A stretch of 64,000 nucleotides of DNA from Methylobacterium sp. J-030 (GTDB lineage: Bacteria; Pseudomonadota; Alphaproteobacteria; Rhizobiales; Beijerinckiaceae), in contig NZ_JAKSYM010000249.1 in the NCBI RefSeq assembly GCF_022829545.1, positions 1 to 64,000 on the forward strand, written 5' to 3'. The stretch's first letter is position 1. Every line of letters starts with the position of its first letter. The notes under the pieces were generated by a model. That model searched no databases and had not been told where the DNA came from. It was given only the letters and a program-made list of their open reading frames with translations. The position numbers were made by a program, and so were the translations under genes. This document shows, in pieces, positions 1 through 7,698 of this stretch.

Positions 1-79
1 TGAGATCGGTGACCACGAGGCCGGGCGCATAGACCGTCCAACGCCCGTCGTTGTCCTGAGACATCCGGATGTCGATCAA
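1..79 (-). CDS. Hypothetical protein, partial (C-terminus outside window)
   Basis: Only the first 26 codons are in the window. The frame opens with TTG at 79, six bases after a good GGAGG ribosome site (86-90), and contains MSQDNDGRWTVYAPG, which reads like real protein. An in-frame ATG at 64 is an alternative start, but the ribosome site favours TTG. The product is not recognised. Confidence 0.45.
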   Translation of the reverse strand, partial: MIDIRMSQDNDGRWTVYAPGLVVTDL

Positions 80-380
80 GGGAAACCTCCCTGCCTCCGT
101 AAAGGCGCAAGACGGTACACGGAGCGTAGTTCCCACGCCGACTCGCGCCCGGCTTCCCGGCGCCGAATCTTCACATCCCGAATCCCGGCACGGGACCGGC
201 TGCCCGCAGCTCTGGCACGCCCCAGTAACCGCCGCCTGCCATCCTGCCGGGGAACCGCGTTGCGTATCGGCTCGGTTCACACGCTGGTGAGATCGGACGC
301 TCCCCCGCCCGTGAGCAGATCGGGGCGGGGCCCAGCGAGCACGCAAAGGCGGGATAGGTTGGCAGGCGGGAGCTTGCGCA

Positions 381-683
381 TCAGCGCTGCACCGCCTCGA
401 TGTCGTCCTCGTAGATCGAGTCCGGTTGGCAGGCGTGCCACTCCATCTTCTCCTCGCTCTGCCCCTTACGGCCGAAGCAGTAGCCGGCCTGGGCCAAGCG
501 ACCGCTGAGCCGATCTCGGAGGCGGCACTGCTCTCGGGTGACGGCGGGATCGCCGGAGCCTTCGCAGGCCTGCGTGGCTTTCAGCTCCGCGGTCAGGAGT
601 TCAGGGACGGTCGGCAGCTGTTGCTGAGCCTGCGCTCCACCTGCAGCGGCGACGAGAACGAGGGCGGCGATGGCTATGCGCAT
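381..683 (-). CDS. Small exported hypothetical protein
   Basis: This 100-residue protein has a clear Sec signal peptide (MRIAIAALVLVAAAGGAQAQ, cleavage near residue 20). The mature part has four cysteines (ACEG, QCRL, YCFG, ACQP), consistent with two disulfide bonds in the periplasm. No family was recognised. The region around its 5' end recurs in degenerate form near 1300-1500, so a paralog once lay next door. Confidence 0.6.
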   Translation of the reverse strand: MRIAIAALVLVAAAGGAQAQQQLPTVPELLTAELKATQACEGSGDPAVTREQCRLRDRLSGRLAQAGYCFGRKGQSEEKMEWHACQPDSIYEDDIEAVQR

Positions 684-842
684 CCCCGCAGGATAGCCAT
701 CGGATTGGTGGTGTCGAGTTCGCAGAGCCTCTGGGCCCGGGCCTACGCGATCGCGGCCATCGGCGGGCAGGCGTGTATGGCGTCTCGTTTCACGACGCCG
801 TGCAGAACCACGGGTGGTAGATGGCGAGGCGGATACAGCTTA
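640..842. repeat. Imperfect direct repeat, copy 1 (copy 2 at about 1300-1500)
   Basis: This stretch covers the start of the exported protein and its upstream region. It resembles 1300-1500: both contain GAGGGCGGCGA-G-GCTAT at one end and GAGAACCACGGG-GG-AGA at the other, with a more diverged middle. Copy 2 keeps the signal-peptide coding part but no mature protein. It looks like an old tandem duplication later partly overwritten. No separate gene is seen in 684-859. Confidence 0.45.
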
Positions 843-859
843 AGCCTCGGAGGCCGGGT

Positions 860-1228
860 TTAATGCAGTTGCAGCGTCTGCAGCGCCTTGCGCACCAACC
901 GTTCGCCACACGGTTTGGCGATGAAGTGCGCCTCGCCCGGCAAGAGAGCCGCCTCGTTCGGCGTACATCCAGAGCAGACGATGATCCGCGTGTCCGGCCA
1001 TCGCGCGCGGACTGCATGCGCCAAATCACAGCCGTCCATCGCGCCAGGCATGTTCACGTCGGTGTAGAGGAGCGCCACACCATCATGGGCCTCCAGATGC
1101 TGTAACGCCCCGTGCGCGTGCTCAGCTTCCAGCACCTCGAAGCCCATCTTTGTCAGCATGTCGGCCGCCACGAGACGAGCGAACTCGTCATCTTCGGCAA
1201 GGACTGCGAGGGGGCGAGGCGGTGACAT
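860..1228 (-). CDS. Single-domain response regulator (receiver only)
   Basis: About 122 residues that form just a CheY-like receiver domain: an acidic pair early (AEDDEFA), the phosphoacceptor Asp in LLYTDVNMPG, a CSG segment in place of the usual Thr/Ser switch, and the conserved Lys in IAKPCG. There is no output domain, so it probably relays phosphate or acts by protein contact. ATG at 1228 was chosen because the receiver fold starts right after it; a further upstream start would add an untypical tail. No partner kinase is adjacent. Confidence 0.75.
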   Translation of the reverse strand: MSPPRPLAVLAEDDEFARLVAADMLTKMGFEVLEAEHAHGALQHLEAHDGVALLYTDVNMPGAMDGCDLAHAVRARWPDTRIIVCSGCTPNEAALLPGEAHFIAKPCGERLVRKALQTLQLH

Positions 1229-1286
1229 GGATTGATGAATGCGGTCGCCCGTATCGCGTTTCAGCGTGGCCGCAGATTTTTCGATC

Positions 1287-1340
1287 TCTCGCCCCACCGG
1301 CAGCGACGGAGAGAGCGAGGGCGGCGAGGGCTATACGCAC
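1287..1340 (-). pseudogene. Leftover signal-peptide segment of a decayed exported-protein gene
   Basis: A GTG at 1340 opens VRIALAALALSVAAGGA, nearly the same as the signal peptide of the protein at 381-683 (MRIAIAALVLVAAAGGA). The frame then runs into sequence unrelated to that protein and overlaps the upstream part of the response regulator gene. Best read as the 5' stub of a duplicated gene. Confidence 0.4.
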
Positions 1341-1496
1341 GGGAGAAGCTAGCTGCTGGGATGGCGGTGTCGAGTTAGAAGCGCCCAAAGGTCCGTGCCT
1401 CTGCAATGGCAGCGGACAGCGGGCGGCCGTGACCCGGCAACTTCGTCGTCGACATCGTGGAGAACCACGGGCGGCAGAGGGCGAAGGCGGAATAGA

Positions 1497-1751
1497 TCAA
1501 CCTCCACCACCGCCACCTCCACCGGTCCCAGGACCACCGAGATTGCCGTCCTTGTTCGGCGTGTTCCAGTGAATGATGCCGTCATCAGGAGGCCGTAGCG
1601 TTGTGGTCGCCGGTCGCGGGTATCCGTATTGCGGCGCTTCGATCGTTGGTCGAGGAGCCGCCCTATAGATGCGCCTTCGCTGCGCGACAGCTGTGGTGCT
1701 CACGCTGACGATGAGCGCTACCACGAGCCATCTGATCAGCGCGGTTCTCAT
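1497..1751 (-). CDS. Small exported Gly-rich hypothetical protein
   Basis: About 84 residues: a signal peptide (MRTALIRWLVVALIVS, cleavage after TAVAQ), then an Arg/Pro/Tyr-rich segment (PQYGYPRPATT), ending in a run of eight glycines. The short proline- and glycine-rich mature part suggests a disordered periplasmic or surface peptide. Possible starts at 1757 and 1811 exist; 1751 places the signal peptide at the N-terminus. The family is not recognised. Confidence 0.5.
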   Translation of the reverse strand: MRTALIRWLVVALIVSVSTTAVAQRRRIYRAAPRPTIEAPQYGYPRPATTTLRPPDDGIIHWNTPNKDGNLGGPGTGGGGGGGG

Positions 1752-1807
1752 GATCATCTTGCGTCGTGCAGAGCGTGCCCCCCCGTCGGCTGCGAGGGCT
1801 GTGCGCA

Positions 1808-2278
1808 TCACGCCGGCGGAGATTTAAGCAGCCGCAGAAGGATTTGGCCGACCACGACCAAGGCAGCGCCTCCGCCGAGCGCCTGTGCGCCAGCGGTCAG
1901 CCAAGATTGCGCCAGTTTTGCGTTTTCGGGTGATCCGTAGAATGCTACATACATTAGGAACGTGAGGATGATCACGCCGACGGCCGCACCGGTGAACACG
2001 ATGCGCGTGAAAAGGGACAGCCGTCGCTTCTCGCGACGCTCCTCCCCTTCCATTCGACTCGTGGCGAATTCAAATTCGCGAGCGTTCTGGGCAACCTGCG
2101 CAGAGATCATTTCGCGAACCACTTCCGTCCGGCGGTTAGAGCTATCAATCCGAGCGCGCTCGATGGCCATGAGTTCACGAAACTGGACGCCCTCCAGGTC
2201 GTGGCTCTGGCTGTTGGTGCTCGGATTATAGGGAACGGGAACAGCCGCTGGGCGCGGCTGGTCGTCACCCTCAGTCAT
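1808..2278 (-). CDS. Inner-membrane hypothetical protein
   Basis: A 156-residue protein with a hydrophilic, helix-prone N-terminal half (about 30-80, rich in Arg and Glu, likely coiled coil), then two transmembrane segments (IVFTGAAVGVIILTFLMYVA and AQALGGGAALVVVGQILL). It overlaps the next upstream gene (2271-2543) by eight bases, so the two are probably co-translated. No known family; the layout resembles small membrane anchors with a cytoplasmic stalk. Confidence 0.6.
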   Translation of the reverse strand: MTEGDDQPRPAAVPVPYNPSTNSQSHDLEGVQFRELMAIERARIDSSNRRTEVVREMISAQVAQNAREFEFATSRMEGEERREKRRLSLFTRIVFTGAAVGVIILTFLMYVAFYGSPENAKLAQSWLTAGAQALGGGAALVVVGQILLRLLKSPPA

Positions 2279-2543
2279 TGAATGAGGCGCCGCCGAAACC
2301 GAAGCCGTTCATGAACCCAGGCATGGGCGTTCCATCGAGTGCCATGTCGAGGATAAATTCCGCCGGCAGACTGCGGACCACGAAACGCCCATATGCAGAG
2401 CGCGTGACGTTCGTGATGTAGCCTTCCAGGTTGGGCTGACACTTACGTCGCGTGGCTTCCTGGAGCGCTTCGCGGTAGGTGTCGTGATAAGACTCGACGG
2501 TTGCAGATGCAGCCTCCGGTCTCGGATGGGTCTGCACGGGCAT
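2271..2543 (-). CDS. Hypothetical protein, first gene of a two-gene operon
   Basis: About 90 residues from ATG 2543. It is soluble with no signal peptide, and ends in a Gly/Phe-rich tail (MNGFGFGGASF). The ATG is preceded by a GGGGACC stretch. Its 3' end overlaps the start of the membrane protein gene downstream, which implies a shared transcript. Function unknown. The 286 bases upstream (2544-2829) hold no convincing gene. Confidence 0.5.
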   Translation of the reverse strand: MPVQTHPRPEAASATVESYHDTYREALQEATRRKCQPNLEGYITNVTRSAYGRFVVRSLPAEFILDMALDGTPMPGFMNGFGFGGASFND

Positions 2544-2829
2544 AAGGTCCCCTATGGCGCGTCCGGGCCGGATCATCGGAATGATGGCGGCGCCCGGAGT
2601 TAAGGCACGGTTACATATTCAACCCGACTCGGGCAACAAGTGTCCTGTCGCACATGAAGCGGGTATGCCTTCTACCGAAAGCCCTTCCAGGCGCATCACA
2701 CGAATGGATGATTTTGACCGGTTCATTCGCTGCGGTGAGGATACTCCGTAGCCTTCCGCAGCCGCACCCCCGGCCCCTCGCCGTTCTCCTCAATGAAGAT
2801 GACGACGACGGCTTCCAGAGCGGAAAGGC

Positions 2830-3273
2830 TTAGAAGAGCGCCACGAGCGCAACGCCGGCTACCATCAGGAGGCCGCCCAGAACACGCCAAAGGCTGGCCG
2901 GGTGCTCCTCGAAGCCCACCCACCCGAAATGGTCTAGCAGGATCGAAGTCACGACGCCTGCGGTGACCAAGAGGCCGAGGAACACCCCGGCTCCGACTTG
3001 GCGGGCGATCAGCAGTTGGGTGATCACGATCCCGCCACCCAAGATACCGCCACCCCAGGCCCACCATGGCACCTGTGACAACTCCTGCAGCGTTGGCCAA
3101 GCCAAGCGACGGGACACAAGGCCAGCGGCCAAGACGGTCAACGCCGTGCCGATCCCGACGACCAGACCGGCGACAAGGGGCTGGGAAAAGCTTCTGGCCA
3201 ACGTGCTGTTCTGACCGGGCTGGATGGCATTCGCGATCCCGGCGATAAGAACGGCGCCGTAGAGGTACCACAT
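2830..3273 (-). CDS. YdcZ-type (DUF606) DMT-superfamily membrane protein
   Basis: A 147-residue, very hydrophobic protein with five predicted membrane helices. It starts MWYLYGAVLIAGIANAIQPG, and the features GQNSTLAR and a WWAWGGGILGG segment are typical of the YdcZ/DUF606 group, small transporters that work as homo- or hetero-dimers. Full length for the family. The substrate cannot be told from sequence. It appears to be a single-gene unit. Confidence 0.75.
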   Translation of the reverse strand: MWYLYGAVLIAGIANAIQPGQNSTLARSFSQPLVAGLVVGIGTALTVLAAGLVSRRLAWPTLQELSQVPWWAWGGGILGGGIVITQLLIARQVGAGVFLGLLVTAGVVTSILLDHFGWVGFEEHPASLWRVLGGLLMVAGVALVALF

Positions 3274-3345
3274 GGTCGAGATCCGATCGGTGGGATCTCC
3301 CTAGGTAGGGCGTTCAGTGCCTCTTCCACGAGGGGGGGGATGATG

Positions 3346-3528
3346 TCAGGAGCGGTACCGCCCCACCTCAAGGCCCTTGAGCGGTACGCCCATCCTGAAC
3401 CGGTCGTACTTTCGGCCGAGGGCGTCGAGGTAAGCGCCGGCCACTACCGAGGCGGCAGGGCGATTCTTATCGGCCACGACGTGCAGTAATCGCGGCTGGA
3501 AGACAGCGTCAGTCTCGGGATCGCTCAC
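3346..3528 (-). CDS. Small hypothetical protein, translationally coupled
   Basis: About 60 residues from GTG 3528. The GTGA start overlaps the TGA stop of the membrane peptide gene upstream (3525-3683), a coupling pattern that supports both genes. It contains a compact mixed segment (LHVVADKNRPAASVVAGAYL) with no signal or membrane helix. Not recognised. Confidence 0.45.
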   Translation of the reverse strand: MSDPETDAVFQPRLLHVVADKNRPAASVVAGAYLDALGRKYDRFRMGVPLKGLEVGRYRS

Positions 3529-3683
3529 ACCCTGTTCAATAGTGCAACGAGCACACACGCGAGAAGGCCCGCACCGAGGACTACGAGAGGAGCGTACTCA
3601 ACGCCTTCGTCAGTGAGAAGCTGCAAACCAGCCACAGCTACGACCGCGACACCTATGACGGTCGCGGCCCGGCCGAGGCTCAT
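3525..3683 (-). CDS. Two-helix small membrane protein
   Basis: A 52-residue protein with two hydrophobic segments (AATVIGVAVVAVAGLQLL and APLVVLGAGLLACVLVALL), probably a hairpin in the inner membrane. Its ATG overlaps the stop of a conserved micro-ORF (3680-3724) and its stop overlaps the next start, so it sits in a tight three-cistron series. Similar tiny membrane proteins often accompany phage or plasmid genes; no function is assigned. Confidence 0.5.
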   Translation of the reverse strand: MSLGRAATVIGVAVVAVAGLQLLTDEGVEYAPLVVLGAGLLACVLVALLNRV

Positions 3684-3724
3684 CTCATGAGGCCCTTCGC
3701 CTTTAGGTGCTCGGTGAGGGGCAT
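3680..3724 (-). CDS. Conserved micro-ORF ending in LTEHLKAKG (copy 1)
   Basis: A 14-codon frame MPLTEHLKAKGLMR whose TGA overlaps the ATG of the next gene (ATGA). It has an AGAGG ribosome site seven bases before the ATG. In the same frame the sequence extends upstream as RGAV before the Met. A second copy (10038-10097) encodes RGAAILLTEHLKAKGYLK and also overlaps the next start. The matching peptide and matching coupling suggest translation, either as a leader peptide or as the end of a decayed longer protein. Confidence 0.4.
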   Translation of the reverse strand: MPLTEHLKAKGLMR

Positions 3725-3781
3725 CACGGCACCTCTTCCAGCGCTGATCCGCGAACACAGTGCCAGCACGGACTCTCCGGA

Positions 3782-4162
3782 TCAACGCAAGCGCCAACTG
3801 GTTGCAGAGGGTCGGAATATACGCGAGCCGGCCGCGGCCTTCTCGTTCTCGCTAAAGCTCGTGAACGGCACGAGGCAGCGGTGCTCGGGAGAAAGCCAGC
3901 GGCGCCAGTGCGGCGACGCAGTGTTGCGCACGTTCGTGACGCCCGGATAGACCTTCTTGCCCTTCAGCGCGAAGGCAGGCGACGGCATGCCCCAGCGCAT
4001 CATCGACAGGGCGCGGGCGCCCTCGCGCATGCGGATCACGGGAGCCGCGGTGTTCGGGAAGATGCCGGGCAACGGTGGCAGGTTGCCGGTATCGTCGTAC
4101 TCGACGCCGAACGCTTTGCCGATCTCAGTCTGCGAGCGGATCAGGCTGTAGAGGTTGCACAT
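3782..4162 (-). pseudogene. C-terminally truncated SRAP (YedK/HMCES-type) protein
   Basis: The N-terminal half matches SOS-response-associated peptidases: it starts MCNLYSL with the catalytic Cys2 that crosslinks abasic sites in single-stranded DNA, followed by TGNLPPLPG, MRWGMPSP, NVRNTASPHW and CLVPFTSFSE. Family members are about 200-250 residues; here similarity stops near residue 105 and the protein ends at 126, losing the C-terminal half with the active-site His. It is likely a dead remnant in the island. Confidence 0.7.
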
Positions 4163-4382
4163 ACAGCAGGCTCGCCAGGGACGCGAGATGCCAAATGCTG
4201 CCCCCGCTGCTCGATCTGATCACGGCCTGGCGAGGCTCAATGCCGTTCCTTACGGCGATGGTGCCAGTACGCAACACCGTCTGAACGGTAGGATAAGCGA
4301 TGGCGGTTAGTCGAGGTTCAACAGCGACCTATGCCTGCATCCCAGATCGGGATGCCCCCGCATCTCCGAGTGGCGATGCGGC

Positions 4383-4640
4383 TCAGCTCAGGGCATCTGG
4401 GTGAGGGGTCGAGGTTCCTGAGAACCCCCTCCCGTTGAACGGACACCCCTCGTGTCCCTTGCGATGCATCAAGCCCAGACGGCTTGTTCCCTCGTAGGTG
4501 CCGAAAATGTAGACGGGTCCGTGACAAGCGCAACAGCGTTTAGGTTCGGACCGATGTTGATTATGGGCTTGGGCGATGGTGAGCGTCTGCCAGTCGCCCG
4601 CAACCTGGATCTGACACGTCAAGGGCTGCGCTGGTTTCAT
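4383..4640 (-). CDS. Small putative zinc-binding protein
   Basis: An 85-residue protein with a Cys/His cluster: RCCACHG followed about 25 residues later by HRKGHEGCP, a CxxC-HxxxHxxC arrangement that probably binds zinc. The N-terminus has an interleaved Cys and Trp (TCQIQVAGDWQTLTI). No longer protein surrounds it, so it appears complete. A broken paralog with the same layout lies at 7128-7491. Role unknown; proteins of this look are common in accessory regions of this bacterial group. Confidence 0.6.
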   Translation of the reverse strand: MKPAQPLTCQIQVAGDWQTLTIAQAHNQHRSEPKRCCACHGPVYIFGTYEGTSRLGLMHRKGHEGCPFNGRGFSGTSTPHPDALS

Positions 4641-4768
4641 CGCTGGACTGTTACTTACAAACCCGTCCGGACTGAGGCCAGGATCGCCCTGGCCGACCCA
4701 GCTGATTTGGGAGGAAGCAGTTTGGCTACCCTCTCACGGACGGGGCTGCGGCTCCCCAGATAAGAGAT

Positions 4769-4969
4769 ATGATCACCTTCAAGCCGAACCCCCACAAGCT
4801 GCAGGTCACACTATCCTCAAAGGAGCCGGGTCGGTTCGATTGGTCGATTACCTGCGACGGTGTCATGGTTCGCCAGTCGGCTCGCTCCTTTGGCTCAGAG
4901 GGGGCGTCTGAGGCAAACGGCGACGCGGCGTTTCGGGAGATCACATCGCGTTGGCAGAACGCGCGATAG
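4769..4969 (+). CDS. Small hypothetical protein
   Basis: A 66-residue soluble protein (MITFKPNPHKLQVTL, then a GRFDWSITCDG segment that looks like a short beta-rich domain). No signal peptide or membrane helix. It stands alone between minus-strand genes. Not recognised. Confidence 0.45.
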   Translation: MITFKPNPHKLQVTLSSKEPGRFDWSITCDGVMVRQSARSFGSEGASEANGDAAFREITSRWQNAR

Positions 4970-5004
4970 GTGTCGCCCTTGTCCGTCGGTAACGATTCTT
5001 CGTC

Positions 5005-5241
5005 CTATAGAGCCCTCGCGTAGCCTGGAAGGAGGTCGATCGCCTGCGCTGTGGCCTGGGAGAGGCGTACCTCGGTCAAGGTGACCTCGGCACCTGCCCT
5101 GACTGCATCCTTGACGATCTGGATCCCGCGTTCCGGATCCTCGGCCAGGACCGCATAGAACAGGGTGAGTAGCTGCTCCGGCGCATCCTCATCCGGACAT
5201 GCGACTTTGACGATGTAGGCGGTCTGATTGGGCTCTATCAT
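5005..5241 (-). CDS. Small hypothetical protein, second gene of a pair
   Basis: A 78-residue acidic soluble protein (IVKVACPDEDAPEQLLTLFY...). Its start overlaps the stop of the gene upstream by four bases, so the two are co-translated. No motif recognised. Confidence 0.5.
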   Translation of the reverse strand: MIEPNQTAYIVKVACPDEDAPEQLLTLFYAVLAEDPERGIQIVKDAVRAGAEVTLTEVRLSQATAQAIDLLPGYARAL

Positions 5242-5540
5242 CGATGGAGCCTACACCCGACACGCTCTGCAACGAAGGCACGACTGACCAGTCGGACCGT
5301 CGAGAGGCGCTTGGTGTCGAAAGCGACGTGCCCGCGGTAGCGAGCAATGATGGTTTCGGGCGAGCCGCCGAACATCAGCGTCGTCGTGGCCTCGCCAGCG
5401 GCGTGAACCTTCTCGACCACCATGGATTGCGCCTTGGCCAGCCATTCGGCCCCGCCCCAGGCCGATCGAACCAACCTGAGTTCGATGACCCGCTGAGCCT
5501 CGATCGCCAGAATAAACGAAGAGAGGAAGAGTTTGTACAT
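5238..5540 (-). CDS. Hypothetical protein, first gene of a pair
   Basis: About 100 residues from ATG 5540 (MYKLFLSSFILAIEAQ). The N-terminus is mildly hydrophobic but not a clear signal peptide. An upstream ATG at 5564 would add eight residues. It is coupled to the downstream gene by an ATGA overlap. The 194 bases upstream (5541-5734) are markedly AT-rich compared with the rest of the window and probably hold divergent promoters; no gene is seen there. Confidence 0.5.
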   Translation of the reverse strand: MYKLFLSSFILAIEAQRVIELRLVRSAWGGAEWLAKAQSMVVEKVHAAGEATTTLMFGGSPETIIARYRGHVAFDTKRLSTVRLVSRAFVAERVGCRLHR

Positions 5541-5734
5541 AGAACCTTCGCACCATTTGAACAAAATTACAGTCCAGCCCGATCAAAAATTACAAAAATT
5601 TCTCATCAACATGTGTTGGATTTTGCTATCAATGTTTCAGTCGATTGCCCTTGAGGTCGCAGGTCAGAACTTTCGGACCTAGCCATATGTTTCTTGTTCA
5701 TGTTCGCGATAGCGCGGACAAGCGAGGTTCATGA

Positions 5735-6028
5735 GTGTCAGAGCAGACATCCGGTCAAGATAGCCGCCAGGGCAAGCGCGGCAGGCCGGCCCTCTACGTC
5801 CTGATCGTCAGTGTCGGCCTGATGCTGATATCCCTGACCGGGTTGATGATCTGGCAGGGCGCGAGTTCGCCACCAGACTATGCGAGCCAGAGCCAGGCAG
5901 CATCACGCAAGCAGATCACCGGCTCGGAGACCGGCAGATCAGACGCCGCGTCATCGGCCAACAGCAGCGGGGTGCCTGGGGGAAATCCGGCATATCCTCA
6001 GCCAGCCGTGCGCAGGGCCAACCCATGA
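5735..6028 (+). CDS. Single-helix membrane protein, first gene of a four-gene operon
   Basis: A 97-residue protein from a GTG start. A basic N-terminal segment (RQGKRGRPA) is followed by one membrane helix (LYVLIVSVGLMLISLTGLMI) and a long Ser/Ala/Gln-rich, probably disordered tail. The topology is N-in with the tail outside. Its stop overlaps the next start (ATGA). Function unknown. Confidence 0.5.
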   Translation: MSEQTSGQDSRQGKRGRPALYVLIVSVGLMLISLTGLMIWQGASSPPDYASQSQAASRKQITGSETGRSDAASSANSSGVPGGNPAYPQPAVRRANP

Positions 6029-6279
6029 GCGCGATCAACGATCCGTTCGAAGCGGCAGTGCTTCAACGTGCGCAGCAGAATTTCCTCGACAGAGGTCCGG
6101 GCAACCGGATGTGGGCAGATCCCTCCCCGGTGAAGGGGTCTCTGTTGAATCTGTGCTTTACTCTGAACCCAGCTGAACGCGCCGCGTTTATTGCCCTCGC
6201 AAGGGTCGAGATCGAGAACGAGACGAGCCAGCCCACCCAGGCGGGGGCAGCTAAGCCCCGAACGATTGTAGAACCATGA
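6025..6279 (+). CDS. Hypothetical protein, second gene of the operon
   Basis: An 84-residue soluble protein (MSAINDPFEAAVLQRA...), mostly helical in character. It is coupled to both neighbours by ATGA overlaps, so it is very likely translated. No family recognised. Confidence 0.55.
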   Translation: MSAINDPFEAAVLQRAQQNFLDRGPGNRMWADPSPVKGSLLNLCFTLNPAERAAFIALARVEIENETSQPTQAGAAKPRTIVEP

Positions 6280-6731
6280 CTTCCGGCATCAATGCACTGT
6301 ATGAGAGCCACAGCGGCGCGCAGGCGGCGATGGCTACGCTGGTTGCGGCCGGCATCCCCAACGCGGCGATCCGGTTCGTCGTTGGCTCTCTTACCTCTAA
6401 GGCTGGCAGTGTCGAGACGAGAGACCCGTATCTCGACAACGACACGCTACGACGCACGCTCAATGAAATCGGCCTACCCCAGGCGGCGTGGGCTACCTAT
6501 TGCGCGAAGCTGACCGCCGGCGGGGTGATGCTGAACCTAGTAGTCGACGATGCGGAACGGGAGCGCGTATTAGCGATCCTGAATGATCACGGTTCGATCG
6601 ACCCGACGCAACGCGTCGCGATCTGGCGTGACGAGGGCTGGGGCGGGACATCGCCGGTTTCGACCGAGGGCTGGGGCGGCTACTCCGCCACTTCGACTGG
6701 TGGAAAGAACATCACCGACAGTCAGGTTTGA
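6276..6731 (+). CDS. Hypothetical protein with repeated EGWGG tail
   Basis: A 151-residue protein. The N-terminal about 110 residues (ALYESHSGAQAAMATLVAAG, then IRFVVGSL) resemble the alpha/beta fold of general-stress YflT-like domains, where a helix follows an F/Y-x-S/T turn; this is a weak resemblance. The C-terminal 32 residues are different: Gly/Ser/Thr-rich, with a repeated motif DEGWGGTSPVST and TEGWGGYSATST. The tail is probably disordered. Coupled by ATGA to the gene before it. Confidence 0.55.
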   Translation: MTSGINALYESHSGAQAAMATLVAAGIPNAAIRFVVGSLTSKAGSVETRDPYLDNDTLRRTLNEIGLPQAAWATYCAKLTAGGVMLNLVVDDAERERVLAILNDHGSIDPTQRVAIWRDEGWGGTSPVSTEGWGGYSATSTGGKNITDSQV

Positions 6732-6735
6732 TCCA

Positions 6736-7098
6736 ATGGCGAACGCTCTTACGACATCCGAGACGACCGACCTCGACGCCGTGCGGCGTTACGCGGTGAG
6801 CGTGATCGCGCAGTCAGAAGGCGAGGACCTGCAGATGAAGGCGGTCACCCTAGCGCTGCTCGGCGGGATCATGTGGCGCAGCAAGCCAGGATCGACCGAG
6901 ATGACGCAGGATGGTGACAGCGCCAACGCCGTCCTCTCGACGACGCTCGGAGGCCGCCACCTAATATTCTCGTATGAGCAGCAGACCGAGTCGATCGTGA
7001 TGCGCGAGGGCCGGGTCGATGGCCCCATCCTGCACAACTTCTGCAACCGGACGCTGATTGGAGATTTCGAGCGGGCCTTCAGTGCTCTATGGCGCTGA
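6736..7098 (+). CDS. Hypothetical protein, fourth gene of the operon
   Basis: 120 residues from ATG 6736, four bases after the previous stop. It is soluble with mixed alpha/beta character (AVTLALLGGIMW, then GGRHLIFSYEQQTESIVM). The compact sequence looks like a folded domain, and its position in the coupled cluster suggests it acts with the EGWGG-tail protein. No family recognised. Confidence 0.55.
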   Translation: MANALTTSETTDLDAVRRYAVSVIAQSEGEDLQMKAVTLALLGGIMWRSKPGSTEMTQDGDSANAVLSTTLGGRHLIFSYEQQTESIVMREGRVDGPILHNFCNRTLIGDFERAFSALWR

Positions 7099-7127
7099 GG
7101 AAGCACGATCCGATTTCGTTTATCTGA

Positions 7128-7491
7128 ATGCTTGTTGCTCAGACTTGCGAAGCAGAGATGGATGGCAAGTGGCGCTTGGTCAGCCTCACCGAGGCCGTGA
7201 GCCGCTATGCGATAGCTATAAAGCGTTGTCCCGCGCCACGGGCGCGTCTCGATCAACGGCGCCTACTGCGGCCCTAGTTTCAGCAAGACGATGATGCACA
7301 GGAAGGCTCACAGCAGCTGCCCAGTGAAGCCTGACACGTATTGCGGCACGCCGTCGCCTATCCTCAAGCGCTTGCCTGATGGCTGGGCCCCTGCCGCCCG
7401 ATTTGATCATGGGCGGGCAGGGGTGTCTATCTCACTGGCGAGAGCCGATACGCGATGCGGCTCGGGATACAGGATGCCAGCGCCCGGTTAG
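7128..7491 (+). pseudogene. Frameshifted paralog of the zinc-binding protein at 4383-4640
   Basis: The first frame reads DGKWRLVSLTEAVSRYAI up to KRCPA (about 7236). The alignment then continues in another frame as HGRVSINGAYCG, then MMHRKAHSSCP and GTPSPI. Joined, these match the intact protein: TCQIQVAGDWQTLTI, KRCCACHG, MHRKGHEGCP, GTSTPHP. Restoring two bases (TG) after codon CPA recreates CPACHG, so a 2-base deletion explains the break. The gene is probably non-functional. Confidence 0.55.
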
Positions 7492-7517
7492 CCGAAGAGC
7501 TATGACGAGAGCCGGCG

Positions 7518-7688
7518 GTGGTCCCGGATTGGGAAGAGCCAGGCGCTATTCAGATTGGCGGCGCTCTCCTTGCCGGTGCGCCGGTCGGCCTCGACGGCTT
7601 AGGAGATCTCCAGTCGCTCGAAGAGATTGTGCATCCAATTGCGCGCGTGAAAGTTGATCTGGAGGACCTAGCAGTCGTTGGTCCATAA
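7518..7688 (+). CDS. Small acidic hypothetical protein
   Basis: A 56-codon frame from GTG 7518 encodes VPDWEEPGAIQIGGALLAG, then VGLDGLGDLQSLEEIVHP and VKVDLEDLAVVGP. The composition is protein-like and acidic, and it ends 10 bases before the next start. An in-frame stop lies just upstream, so it may be the end of a decayed longer gene. The start and its reality are uncertain. Confidence 0.35.
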   Translation: MVPDWEEPGAIQIGGALLAGAPVGLDGLGDLQSLEEIVHPIARVKVDLEDLAVVGP

Positions 7689-7698
7689 GGATTTCGCC

